Below, piece after piece: positions 42,944 through 51,345 of a stretch of DNA of 64,000 nucleotides. This DNA comes from an uncultured Hyphomonadaceae bacterium (GTDB lineage: Bacteria; Pseudomonadota; Alphaproteobacteria; Caulobacterales; Hyphomonadaceae): assembly GCA_913057945.1 (NCBI GenBank), contig CAJXOF010000012.1, forward strand, positions 55,990 to 119,989. Reading direction: 5' to 3'. Position numbers and translations under genes: made by a program. The notes under the pieces are model-generated. The model saw only the letters and a program-made list of their open reading frames with translations, made no database searches and had not been told where the DNA came from. Position 1 is the stretch's first letter. Each line of letters begins with the position of its first letter.

Positions 42944-44725
42944 TCATTCGACCGTTTCGTGATCAATCTTCAGAATACGCAGCCGGGAGGTGCGCTCTTT
43001 CTGAATATCCTCAATGCCTGGCCAGTCTCCGCCGGAGCTCAGACGCGCGTATAGTGGCGCGACTTTTGGATCCGCATCATTTTCGGGGATAACGCAGACG
43101 GCAATATAGTCATAGGGTTCCAGAGCTTCGCGCCTTAGCTCCGTATCCGTCAGGACGAACGTCCGGAAGACACGTTCCATTCCCGGCGATGCGCGGTGAA
43201 ATTGAAGAGCCGCAAGCGTATGGGATGATCCGGAACTCTGGATGTGATCTGCCAGCGTGAGCGAGAGGCCGAATGGGGCGATGAATCGCGAAGGCGGCAG
43301 TGTGTCCACCAGGGACAGATCTCCACTTAGGCAGGTATCCCCCCTCATATAGTCAAGCATGGAGAGCGAGCGGCCCTGCGGCTTCACAAAAACCTGGAAC
43401 GACAGGGACAACAAGATGGGAATTCCCAAGGCAAGCATGAGTGGGCGGAGGGTTTCAGACTGACGTAACTTGTCTATGAACAATGGGACAAAGAGTGGGA
43501 GGAGGGCAGCAGGAAACCTGAAATTCCGCATCTGCCATGCTGTCAGAATGACTCCCAGGCTCGCAATGAGCAGTAGGAGGAAGACTTCAGGACGTTGGCC
43601 TTTCACGCTCTGCCAGGCCATAATTGCCAGCGAGATGAGCGCCAGGAAAATGAGCGTGAACATGTGCTCGCCATAGGAGAAGGCCGTCACCGGGTCCTTC
43701 TCCTGCATCACATGGTCCAGCCAATAGGTCTGGGCCGTCTCATTGACCATGGGGTAGGGGCCAGCATGGCATTCCGGAAAAGCCAGCCATAATCCCGCCA
43801 GCACGATGATGCCTCCGCCCATGAGTATCGCTATCCGGGGCAGGGGAGCCCCCCATCCTGCCCATCGCCAGACGAGTGCAGAGCCCGCGCCTAGAATCCC
43901 ACCTGCCGCTAGCGCGCTGATCCATGGCGCGGACAGCGCATCGCAATGGGTTTGAAAAATGGTGCCGCCATTCAGCAGCAAGCTCGCAGGAAGGGTGAGC
44001 ACCACAAGTGTGACGCACGTCCAGAGAAATTTCTGCGGCATGTGAGAGTGCGGTTTCAAGGCGCCGAGGATGGCGAGACCGCTCAGGCCGACCGCAATAT
44101 AGGGGGCGCATTCCAGCCCGACTGCGACCGACAGAATACTGGAAACTCCGATCAGGACTCCAGCGTGGCGATGCGGTGAAACAATGCCGAGGCCAAAAGC
44201 GAACAGCAGGACCATCTGAACATTGTGATGATCGATCCGGTTCGGCATGAATTCGAGAATGGCAAAATACGATGCCACGACCGATATGGCGAGCACGCGG
44301 AGCCCCGGCGGCTTCCCCCGGATTTCCCGGATCAGCTTTACTCCCAGCCATGCATACGCGACGAGCCAGAGCGGCGGCACGATGAAGCGTGCAACCGTGA
44401 AGGCGGTGTCCTGTCCCAGCGCAGGCTGGAAAAGCCAGGTGACAAGGACATAAGGAAGATCGACCAGACGCGACCAGGGCGAGACATACGGGTCGGGCAT
44501 GGCAAGGAAGGGCCAGGTCCGATCGTGCCAGTTACCATCTGCAAGCAGGTCCGTGATCTGAAGCCGTCGGGCGAAATCGTCCACGCTCTGGATTGCGCTG
44601 CCATTTATCGCGTCGATTCCCAGCAGGCAGATCGCAGTGGTCAGGAAAACTGCTATCGGCAAGAGGGATGCAAGCCTCTTGTTATTTCGCGTATGATCCA
44701 GCCACATAGACCCGAAACTCCCCAT
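42944..44725 (-). CDS. Large multi-pass membrane protein, GT-C glycosyltransferase-like
   Basis: A 593-residue inner-membrane protein with about 12 hydrophobic segments across residues 20-450 and a soluble C-terminal third. The first extracytoplasmic loop has SVDDFARRLQITDLL and PYVSPWSRLVDLPYV, the acidic-pair and W-S-R-L-V-D pattern seen in GT-C-like proteins that use lipid-linked sugars. I cannot name a donor or acceptor. Bases are somewhat more AT-rich than in neighbours. A later in-frame ATG at 44707 is an alternative start. Confidence 0.75.
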   Translation of the reverse strand: MGSFGSMWLDHTRNNKRLASLLPIAVFLTTAICLLGIDAINGSAIQSVDDFARRLQITDLLADGNWHDRTWPFLAMPDPYVSPWSRLVDLPYVLVTWLFQPALGQDTAFTVARFIVPPLWLVAYAWLGVKLIREIRGKPPGLRVLAISVVASYFAILEFMPNRIDHHNVQMVLLFAFGLGIVSPHRHAGVLIGVSSILSVAVGLECAPYIAVGLSGLAILGALKPHSHMPQKFLWTCVTLVVLTLPASLLLNGGTIFQTHCDALSAPWISALAAGGILGAGSALVWRWAGWGAPLPRIAILMGGGIIVLAGLWLAFPECHAGPYPMVNETAQTYWLDHVMQEKDPVTAFSYGEHMFTLIFLALISLAIMAWQSVKGQRPEVFLLLLIASLGVILTAWQMRNFRFPAALLPLFVPLFIDKLRQSETLRPLMLALGIPILLSLSFQVFVKPQGRSLSMLDYMRGDTCLSGDLSLVDTLPPSRFIAPFGLSLTLADHIQSSGSSHTLAALQFHRASPGMERVFRTFVLTDTELRREALEPYDYIAVCVIPENDADPKVAPLYARLSSGGDWPGIEDIQKERTSRLRILKIDHETVE

Positions 44726-44791
44726 TGCCTCCGGGGAACAGACTAGACTGAAAACATGAAGAAAAGCCCAAACGGACCGCTTGCAGAACGG

Positions 44792-45241
44792 TCAATCCAT
44801 ACAGGCATTATAGGCGAAATCGCGCCGGTTTGATCCGTCTTCCAGGGCGATATGGGCGCGCAGTGTGTCGCTGTCGCGCTCATAATGGATCAGCTGGGGA
44901 TAGTCATGCGCGCCATTGAGGAAGGTGACTGACTGGTCGCCCTGCAGGCTCTCGACGAATTTCGATGGGCCCACACCGGCCGGATACACGTTGAGCACGT
45001 AAAGTGGGCCAGGCTGAACATGCATCTGCTCGAAGAAGCTGACCCCGCCATCGTCCAGTGTCAACGCATAGCCAAACAAGTGGCCGGCTTCCGGCGTTGA
45101 CCAGACTTCCTTGGCCTTTTCGGCTTCGCTGACCCAGCAGCCTGTCAGCCAGCCAAGAGGATGCTTCTGTGCGGGCGGATCAATCGTCTGGGCCGACGCG
45201 CAGCCGACAAGAGCGAAGAGACCAAGCAAGGCTCGTCTCAT
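44792..45241 (-). CDS. DUF6265-like exported protein
   Basis: 149 residues with a signal peptide (LLGLFALVGCASAQ, with a possible lipobox at Cys14). HPLGWLTGCWVSE and EVWSTPEAGHLFG resemble the DUF6265 family found in alphaproteobacteria, of unknown function. Its start overlaps the end of the upstream small gene by four bases, so it is the second gene of a coupled pair divergent from a serine hydrolase. Confidence 0.72.
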   Translation of the reverse strand: MRRALLGLFALVGCASAQTIDPPAQKHPLGWLTGCWVSEAEKAKEVWSTPEAGHLFGYALTLDDGGVSFFEQMHVQPGPLYVLNVYPAGVGPSKFVESLQGDQSVTFLNGAHDYPQLIHYERDSDTLRAHIALEDGSNRRDFAYNACMD

Positions 45242-45552
45242 GATGTCGCCAATGTGCAGCCAAGGGCGGGATCAAACCGCGCTTCTGACTTCACCAACCC
45301 GCCCAGCACGCTGGCGCGGGTGACATGGCCGTCATCGGTAAAGGTCACAGCGCTGACATCGGCTGTGAAATCCTTCTTGCAGCTCTCCAGCTCGCGCTCG
45401 GCAATGTGCAGACAAGAGCAGACCATCTTTGCGCCATAGGCTGTCGAGACTTCGGCGAATGCGACCTGTCTCTTCAGCCAGAACTGCCAAACGAGGCCGC
45501 CGAGGACGACAGTGACAGCCATGACGACCAGAAGTGCTTTGACGAGTTTCAT
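45238..45552 (-). CDS. Small membrane-anchored protein with a CSC motif
   Basis: A 104-residue protein: one N-terminal helix (ALLVVMAVTVVLGGLVWQFWL, about residues 6-26), then a small exported domain with MVCSCLHIAERELESCKKDF and a late Cys (ALGCTL). Four Cys suggest disulfides. AGGGG supports the ATG. Proteins like it often lie beside serine hydrolase genes, as here, 43 bases from the next divergent start. No function is known. Confidence 0.7.
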   Translation of the reverse strand: MKLVKALLVVMAVTVVLGGLVWQFWLKRQVAFAEVSTAYGAKMVCSCLHIAERELESCKKDFTADVSAVTFTDDGHVTRASVLGGLVKSEARFDPALGCTLATS

Positions 45553-45595
45553 GAACTGCCCCTAAGTTTCCCGGAAAGAGTAGGGGAGAGACGCC

Positions 45596-46768
45596 ATGTG
45601 GCGCAAGATTTTCATTTCGGGACTGGCCGCAATTGTGACGGTGGGGGCTGCTGCCGCGCAATCTCTTGTGCCCCTGCCACCCCAGCCGGAGGGCCTCGCC
45701 TGGCCCACGCAGGGATGGGAGACGGGCGAGATACCGGGAGAGGCTGCGGCCCTTGTGCAGCCGCTGATCGATCAGGCCATGGCCGGCAAGCCGGAAGACA
45801 AGATGGGCGAGACTCGCGCCCTCGTCATCGTGCATCAGGGAAAAATCGTGGTGGAAGCCTATGCCGATGGCTTCGGTCCGGACACGAAGCAGGTTTCGTG
45901 GAGCATGGCGAAGTCGGTGACCTCTGCACTGGCGGGACGGGCTGTTGAGCTCGGGCTAATCACGGACCTCGACGCGCCTATGCCGACACCCTTCGATGAA
46001 GGCGATCCGCGGGCGGAAATCAGCTGGCGCCAATGGCTGACCATGACGGACGGGCTCGACTATACCGAGATCGGCGCCACGAGCATGGCAGAGAATGATG
46101 TCATACAGATGATGTACGGGTCGGGCCGGATGGATGTGCTGGAATATATCAAGGATGAATTGCCGCCGCTGCATGAGCCGGGGACGGTATGGAATTATTC
46201 GACAGCGGCGTTTCACCTGATTGGGCATGCCCTGCAGGGACTGGCGGCCGGAGATTCCTCGTCCCCCGCCTTTTCCGACTGGTTCAGGCGGCAATTCAGC
46301 GACCAGATCGGCATGAATGCCGTCATCGAATTCGACCCCGCCGGCACCTATCTTGGCGGGTCCCTCGTCTGGGCTTCAGCGCGGGATTTTGCGAAGTTTG
46401 GCTATCTCTACCTGCGCGATGGGGTGTGGGAAGGCGAGCGCCTGTTGCCGGAAGGCTGGGTCGATTTCTCACGCTCCTATCCTGAAGCACCAAAGGAAAA
46501 TGTCTATGGCGCGGGCTTTTGGATCACGACTGGCGGTGAGGCACCCGTTCCAGACTACCAGCGTCGCGACGCGCCGCCTTGGGACAGTTTTGCGGCTGAG
46601 GGCCATGAAGGCCAGACCATCTTCATCGTGCCGAGCCGCGATCTCGTCATTGTGCGGCTCGGCTTGATGAGCAATGAGGGTGAGAACTGGCCGCTACTGT
46701 TCCGATGGAATCAGGCGATTGCGAGCGCCTTTCCCGTCGTCGAGCCGGGCGAAATCCTAATCCCCTGA
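45596..46768 (+). CDS. Exported serine hydrolase, beta-lactamase/class C family
   Basis: A 390-residue protein with a signal peptide cut near AAAQ (residue 22). The nucleophile S-x-x-K is Ser103-Met-Ala-Lys106 (SWSMAKSV); YSTAAFHLIGHAL is the Tyr motif, and GHEGQTIFIVPS lies where H-x-G is expected. Related proteins cleave esters, amides or oligomers; none is proven to be a resistance enzyme. GGGGAG precedes the start. Its end overlaps the convergent thioesterase by 12 bases. It is the second such hydrolase in this window. Confidence 0.87.
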   Translation: MWRKIFISGLAAIVTVGAAAAQSLVPLPPQPEGLAWPTQGWETGEIPGEAAALVQPLIDQAMAGKPEDKMGETRALVIVHQGKIVVEAYADGFGPDTKQVSWSMAKSVTSALAGRAVELGLITDLDAPMPTPFDEGDPRAEISWRQWLTMTDGLDYTEIGATSMAENDVIQMMYGSGRMDVLEYIKDELPPLHEPGTVWNYSTAAFHLIGHALQGLAAGDSSSPAFSDWFRRQFSDQIGMNAVIEFDPAGTYLGGSLVWASARDFAKFGYLYLRDGVWEGERLLPEGWVDFSRSYPEAPKENVYGAGFWITTGGEAPVPDYQRRDAPPWDSFAAEGHEGQTIFIVPSRDLVIVRLGLMSNEGENWPLLFRWNQAIASAFPVVEPGEILIP

Positions 46769-47197
46769 CACCATGAAATGCGCCATCAGAGTCGTGACCG
46801 GTTTGGATCGCTCATCCTGCCAGGCTTCGGCGCGGACCGAACACATGCGGCGGCCCATCTTTGTGATCTCGGCGCGTGCATACAGATCCTTGGCATGGCC
46901 CTGGCGCAAATAATCGATCGTCAGATTGATCGGGCGTGGCGGTCGGGGCAGATGTTCCGTTACGAGAAAGACCTGTGCTTGTGAGGTCAGCTCAAGGAAG
47001 GCTCCGATTGCGCCGCCATGAATGGCCTTGATCATGAAATTGCCGATCAGTTTTTCCTGATAGGGCATGATCATGGTCATCTCGTCGCCCATGACTTCGC
47101 ATTTCAGGCCCATCTCCTGGGCGAGCGGCGTGCGGGCGATGAAGGCGCGGACTTCGTCGGCGCGGGTCTGGCCAGCGGTTTCAAGATCGTCTGCCAT
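46757..47197 (-). CDS. PaaI-family hotdog thioesterase (downstream)
   Basis: A 146-residue single hotdog-domain acyl-CoA thioesterase. The family's central segment is KAIHGGAIGAFLELTSQAQ (about residues 58-76); the HGG stretch holds the catalytic area. The substrate is an acyl- or aryl-CoA. Its start codon shares one base with the stop of the upstream thioesterase, so the two subunits are translationally coupled and may pair as a hetero-oligomer. Confidence 0.85.
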   Translation of the reverse strand: MADDLETAGQTRADEVRAFIARTPLAQEMGLKCEVMGDEMTMIMPYQEKLIGNFMIKAIHGGAIGAFLELTSQAQVFLVTEHLPRPPRPINLTIDYLRQGHAKDLYARAEITKMGRRMCSVRAEAWQDERSKPVTTLMAHFMVSGD

Positions 47198-47676
47198 TAC
47201 ATCGTCCTCATGCTGTCGACTGAGCGGGGCTTGTTGATGGCGAAGGCGCCGGCGGCGGTCGCGATCATCTTGTCGCGGCTTTCATGATAGGCCCAGGCAC
47301 GCGTGAAGCAGATGTTCCGCGTGACATGATAGCATTCAGCCTCGCCAATGATGTCACGGCCCTTGTCAGCCGGGCGCATGTAATCAAGCCGCAGGTCCAG
47401 CGTCGCCACGAAACGGGGCTTCGGCAGGGCAGAACTCGCGGCCGTGCCACAGAGATTGTCGAGGAAAGCTGTCAGAACGCCGCCATGGATGACGCCTGTG
47501 TCCGGGTCGCCGACAAGGCGCTCCTTCCAGGGCTGCAAGCCCCAGACATGACCTTTTTCGATACGGGTGAACCGGAAGCCCATGCGACGGCCCCACGGGA
47601 TTCCTCCGCTGATCATCTCTATGTTTTCGTTCATCACCTCCCAGGGTGCGGAAGATGACGTGGCGTCATCGCTCAT
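47197..47676 (-). CDS. PaaI-family hotdog thioesterase (upstream)
   Basis: From ATG 47676 (an alternative lies at 47688) a 159-residue hotdog protein, with GVIHGGVLTAFLDNLCGTAA at about residues 64-83 carrying the HGG and Asp expected of PaaI-type thioesterases. It hydrolyses acyl-CoA. It is the first gene of a coupled pair and lies about 90 bases from the divergent monooxygenase, which hints at a shared catabolic role. Confidence 0.85.
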   Translation of the reverse strand: MSDDATSSSAPWEVMNENIEMISGGIPWGRRMGFRFTRIEKGHVWGLQPWKERLVGDPDTGVIHGGVLTAFLDNLCGTAASSALPKPRFVATLDLRLDYMRPADKGRDIIGEAECYHVTRNICFTRAWAYHESRDKMIATAAGAFAINKPRSVDSMRTM

Positions 47677-47767
47677 ATTGGTCCTCATTCGTTTGACGAG
47701 TTGTTCTGCCCGGATAACATCATCGGGAAAAGAGCGAAAACAAAGAGCTCACGTGGAGGAAGACAAA

Positions 47768-49099
47768 ATGGCATTCGATGGAGCGACGAAGCCCAGGGCC
47801 TGCATCATCGGGGCGGGGTGTTCCGGTTTCACCATGGCGAAGCGCCTTAAGGATTATGACATCCCGTATGATTGTTTCGAGATGTCGGACAATATCGGGG
47901 GTAATTGGTACTACAAGAACCCGAATGGGGCCTCGTCCTGCTACCAGTCCCTGCACATCGATACCTCGAAATGGCGCCTCGCTTTTGAGGATTATCCGGT
48001 GCCGGAGGACTGGCCGGATTTCCCGCACCATGCCCAGCTGCTCCAGTATTTCCATGACTATGTCGATCATTTCGGCCTGCGCGAGACGATCACGTTCAAT
48101 ACCGCGGTGACCGATGTGGCGGACTTGCCGGGTGGGCGCTGGAAGGTCACGCTGTCGACCGGTGAGACCCGCGAATATGATGTGGTCATCGTGGCCAACG
48201 GCCATCACTGGAATCCGCGTATGCCCAAATATCCGGGCTCATTCGCCGGCTATCAGGTGCATTCGCACAATTACACGGATCCGTTCGAACCCTACGATTT
48301 CCGGGGCAAGCGGGCGATGGTCGTCGGGGGTGGCAACTCCGCGATGGATATCTCGTCGGAATTGTCCCAGCGGCCGCTGACAGAGCGTCTGTTCATTTCC
48401 ATGCGGCGGGGCGTGTGGGTGATGCCGAAATACATGGACGGCCAGCCCTCGGACAAGGCGGTGCTGCCATCCTGGTTGCCGTCAAAGGTCGGGCGGGCGC
48501 TGGCGCGCAAGAAGATCAAGAAGACGATCGGCATGATGGAGGATTATGGCCTGCCCAAGCCGGACCACGAGCCTCTGGACGGTCACCCCTCTGTGTCCGG
48601 TGAGTTCCTGACACGGGTTGGCTGCGGCGACATCTGCCCGAAGCCGGGCATTGAGCGCCTCGATGGCGATGGTGTGGTCTTCACCGATGGCACGCGGGAA
48701 AAGATCGACGCGATTGTCTGGGCGACCGGCTACAATGTGACTTTCCCCTTCCTGAAACAGGATGACCTGACCCCAAAGGACAATGTGTTTCCCCTGTTCA
48801 AGCGCATGGTGAAGCCCGGCCGTGAGACGATCTTCTTCCTCGGCCTTGCCCAACCCTTGCCAACGCTGGTGAACTTTGCCGAGCAGCAGTCGAAACTCGT
48901 CGCGGCCGCAGTGAACGGGGATTATGCTTTCCCGTCAGCGGACGAAATGGAGCGGATTACCGAAGAGGACGAGAAAGAGCATCTCGGCCATTTCTATGAC
49001 AGCCCGCGCCACCGGATGCAGGTGGATTTCAATCTCTATTGCCGGGATCTGAAAAAGGAGATTGAGCGGGGAGCCAAACGCGCGCGCGTCGTTGCCTGA
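47768..49099 (+). CDS. Flavin-containing monooxygenase
   Basis: A 443-residue class B flavoprotein monooxygenase. FAD-binding GAGCSGF at about residues 15-21, the FMO fingerprint F-x-G-x3-H-x3-Y in FAGYQVHSHNY (about 158-168), and the NADPH-binding VVGGGNSAMD (about 184-193). The terminal Tyr of the fingerprint points to an FMO rather than a Baeyer-Villiger type. It oxygenates soft nucleophiles or ketones. GGAGG eight bases ahead supports ATG 47768. It is divergent from the thioesterase pair. Confidence 0.92.
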   Translation: MAFDGATKPRACIIGAGCSGFTMAKRLKDYDIPYDCFEMSDNIGGNWYYKNPNGASSCYQSLHIDTSKWRLAFEDYPVPEDWPDFPHHAQLLQYFHDYVDHFGLRETITFNTAVTDVADLPGGRWKVTLSTGETREYDVVIVANGHHWNPRMPKYPGSFAGYQVHSHNYTDPFEPYDFRGKRAMVVGGGNSAMDISSELSQRPLTERLFISMRRGVWVMPKYMDGQPSDKAVLPSWLPSKVGRALARKKIKKTIGMMEDYGLPKPDHEPLDGHPSVSGEFLTRVGCGDICPKPGIERLDGDGVVFTDGTREKIDAIVWATGYNVTFPFLKQDDLTPKDNVFPLFKRMVKPGRETIFFLGLAQPLPTLVNFAEQQSKLVAAAVNGDYAFPSADEMERITEEDEKEHLGHFYDSPRHRMQVDFNLYCRDLKKEIERGAKRARVVA

Positions 49100-49131
49100 T
49101 GTTAACCGGTGAGGGGGCATAAAGAGGATCC

Positions 49132-49821
49132 ATGATCCGTTTGCTCTTGCTTTCCGCCGCCTTGCTGCTGGCAGCCTGCGCTTCGCCCGCGCCGGTCAAG
49201 ATTCATTATCCCCCCCAGTCTACGCCAGGCGCGGGGGCTGGTGCGCCGCCGACAGAGGCTGCCACGGAGCAGGGGCCGTTTGCGCCGAACGCCTATCTGC
49301 GCGCCTGCTATGGCATTCGCGTATCCAATTCTCCGATTGTCGACGAGGATGGCTGGGTCCTGCACTACAAGCCGATTGTGGTGGTGAACGGCATTCCTCT
49401 GGCGGCCGCCCCGGCGAATGATGTCTGCCTGACATCCGGCTTTGGGCAGCGCTTTGGCCGGCGGCATGACGGCATCGACTTGCAGTCGCGGCCCGCCGGA
49501 ACGATCTATGCCAGCGCGCCTGGGAAGGTCATCGAAGCGCGTGTCTCGACGGGGTACGGCAACATGGTGCTGATCGATCATGGCAAGGGCGTCTACACGC
49601 GCTACGCCCACCTTGCCTACATCCAGCCGGGTGTTACCAAGGGCGCGAAGATTGGATTCGGCCAGCCCGTCGGCTTCATGGGATCGAGCGGGAATGCCAC
49701 CGCCATCCACATCCATTTCGAAATCCTGACCGGTAATTACAACAATCCGCAGGGCTCCAAGGGCCTCGCGCCGCGTGACCCGTTTTCATTTCCGCCCTAT
49801 GAGTATGCTGAGGCCTATTAG
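49132..49821 (+). CDS. M23 family peptidase, lipoprotein
   Basis: A 229-residue LytM-type metallopeptidase. Lipobox LLAAC near residue 14, a Pro/Gly/Ala linker, then the M23 domain: RRHDGIDLQSRP (zinc His and Asp), YARAH-like TRYAHLAYIQPG, and the HxH motif in ATAIHIHFEIL. It should cleave peptidoglycan cross-bridges in the periplasm during growth or division. AGAGG precedes the ATG. It lies 32 bases after the monooxygenase. Confidence 0.92.
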   Translation: MIRLLLLSAALLLAACASPAPVKIHYPPQSTPGAGAGAPPTEAATEQGPFAPNAYLRACYGIRVSNSPIVDEDGWVLHYKPIVVVNGIPLAAAPANDVCLTSGFGQRFGRRHDGIDLQSRPAGTIYASAPGKVIEARVSTGYGNMVLIDHGKGVYTRYAHLAYIQPGVTKGAKIGFGQPVGFMGSSGNATAIHIHFEILTGNYNNPQGSKGLAPRDPFSFPPYEYAEAY

Positions 49822-49835
49822 GGCTGGGGGATGCC

Positions 49836-49898
49836 ATGAAGGACTTCAGGACGGCGGGGACATTGCCCAAATTCGGGCCAAGCCGACAGATCGAGTGA
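49836..49898 (+). CDS. Possible 20-codon upstream ORF coupled to the DUF6498-like gene
   Basis: ATG 49836 is preceded by AGGGCTGGGGG and opens 20 codons (MKDFRTAGTLPKFG...). Its TGA overlaps the GTG of the next gene (GTGA). It could be a real coupled leader peptide, or the true N-terminus of the next protein cut off by a one-base frameshift. Confidence 0.35.
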   Translation: MKDFRTAGTLPKFGPSRQIE

Positions 49899-50584
49899 AA
49901 TCCTTCTTCGATCCTGACCTGATTGCGCGGACGTATCGGGATCCGCTTGCGGTGGCCGTCCTGCTGGTGGATTTGCTGCCCATCCTTGCTGTTTTGGTAT
50001 TTGGGTGGGGCGCGACGCCGCTCGTAGCGCTCTACTGGCTGGAAAACCTTGTCATTGGCGTGTTCACCGTGTTGCGCATGGTTGCAACGCTTGCCGCTAA
50101 CGTCGCGAATCTGTTCGCCGTGCTCTTCATCGTTCCGTTCTTCACGCTTCACTATGGCATGTTCTGTTTCGGGCATGGCGTTTTCATCCAGGCGCTGGCG
50201 ACGAGCGGATCGACCAGCGGCACGCCGGATATGTCGGGCCTGGTGAACTGGGCCATGCAATCGGGGCAGGGGATGGCCTGGTTCGTTGCGGCCATCATTT
50301 TCATCAATCTGGCGCTCTATGGGGCTGACTATCTGATGAAAGGCGAGTTTCGCGACACGAACCCCATGGTCGAGATGTTTGCGCCCTATGGCCGGATCGT
50401 GACGCTGCATGTCGCCATCCTTCTCGGCGCAGTTCTGGCGATCACCGCGAACGAGCCGCTATGGGGGGTGGTTTTCCTGATTTTCCTTCGGGTCGTGTTC
50501 GGGCTCATCGTGTCGGCCATGCGTCAGCGCAAGCTTGACAGGGCCAGCCAGGCCCATGCGAAAGAATTCCCGTCAGCAGCGTAA
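49895..50584 (+). CDS. DUF6498-like multi-pass membrane protein
   Basis: From GTG 49895 about 229 residues with roughly six membrane helices; the family mark is LYWLENLVIGVFTVLRM (about residues 48-64). Function unknown. The start is uncertain: the in-frame ATGs at 49775 and 49799 lie inside the M23 gene and lack a ribosome-binding site, whereas the GTG overlaps the stop of a small upstream ORF that has one. The C-terminus is basic and cytoplasmic. Confidence 0.75.
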   Translation: MKSFFDPDLIARTYRDPLAVAVLLVDLLPILAVLVFGWGATPLVALYWLENLVIGVFTVLRMVATLAANVANLFAVLFIVPFFTLHYGMFCFGHGVFIQALATSGSTSGTPDMSGLVNWAMQSGQGMAWFVAAIIFINLALYGADYLMKGEFRDTNPMVEMFAPYGRIVTLHVAILLGAVLAITANEPLWGVVFLIFLRVVFGLIVSAMRQRKLDRASQAHAKEFPSAA

Positions 50585-50644
50585 AAAGTTGACGGGTGAT
50601 GACGCCTTGGTCATGATGTGGGGCTTCCCCGAGGAAAGGCGTGT

Positions 50645-51271
50645 ATGAGCTCCATCGTAAAGACACTGGCCGGTTCAACCGGAAAACGCGCAAGATCCAA
50701 GGCTGCCAACCGACGGGCGATCCTGCAGGCGGGGCGCCGCGTGTTTGCGCGGATCGGCTTCGAGGCCACGACGGTACGCGACATCATTCGGGAAACCGAA
50801 CTCGCAGCCGGCACCTTCTACAACTACTTCAAGTCCAAGGAAGAAGTGTTCGAGGCGATTGCCGAGGACTCTACCTATCGTTTCCGGTCGCGCCTTCAGG
50901 ATGTCCGGGCCTATGCGACCGATTTCGAAACCTATGTCCATGATGCCTATCGGGCCTATTTCGGCTTCATCGCGACCGAAAACGAAGAGCCGATCCGCAA
51001 TGGCGCACCTCATCTGGCCCTGATCGGGGTGCGGGTGGATACGCCCGAAATGCTGGCCGTGGCCGACGAGATCCGGGCTGACCTCGAACATGTCCTGTCC
51101 GGTGAGGGCGGCCCCAAGATCGACACGGCCTATCTGACGGCGGCGGCCATCGGAATTGCTCGGGAAATGGGTGAACACATGCTGCTGCGCCGCCCTGTAG
51201 ATGTTGACGGCGCAACGGAATTCGCGACGGCCTTGCTGCTGGCGGGCGTGAGGGAGATTGCCGCGAAGTAA
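50645..51271 (+). CDS. TetR/AcrR family transcriptional regulator
   Basis: A 208-residue repressor from ATG 50645 (GAGGAAAGG upstream). The helix-turn-helix is at about residues 30-70: GRRVFARIGFEATTVRDII and ELAAGTFYNYFKSKEEVFEAI. The C-terminal ligand domain is ordinary. It is followed, 74 bases on, by an esterase and two oxidoreductases in the same direction. An inverted repeat between it and the esterase (51315-51333) is a likely operator. Its ligand is unknown. Confidence 0.9.
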   Translation: MSSIVKTLAGSTGKRARSKAANRRAILQAGRRVFARIGFEATTVRDIIRETELAAGTFYNYFKSKEEVFEAIAEDSTYRFRSRLQDVRAYATDFETYVHDAYRAYFGFIATENEEPIRNGAPHLALIGVRVDTPEMLAVADEIRADLEHVLSGEGGPKIDTAYLTAAAIGIAREMGEHMLLRRPVDVDGATEFATALLLAGVREIAAK

Positions 51272-51314
51272 GGAGAAACGCCTCTTGGCGGGGACGCGCT
51301 TGCAGGGCTAAGCT

Positions 51315-51333
51315 TCCTGTCAACAAGACAGGA
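51315..51333. promoter_or_regulatory. Candidate TetR operator upstream of the esterase
   Basis: TCCTGTCAACAAGACAGGA has perfect seven-base arms around AACAA. It lies 12 bases ahead of the esterase ATG, next to its GGGAGG site, right after the TetR gene. Length and symmetry suit a TetR operator; it could also fold as an mRNA hairpin. Confidence 0.45.
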
Positions 51334-51345
51334 CGGGAGGCGACC

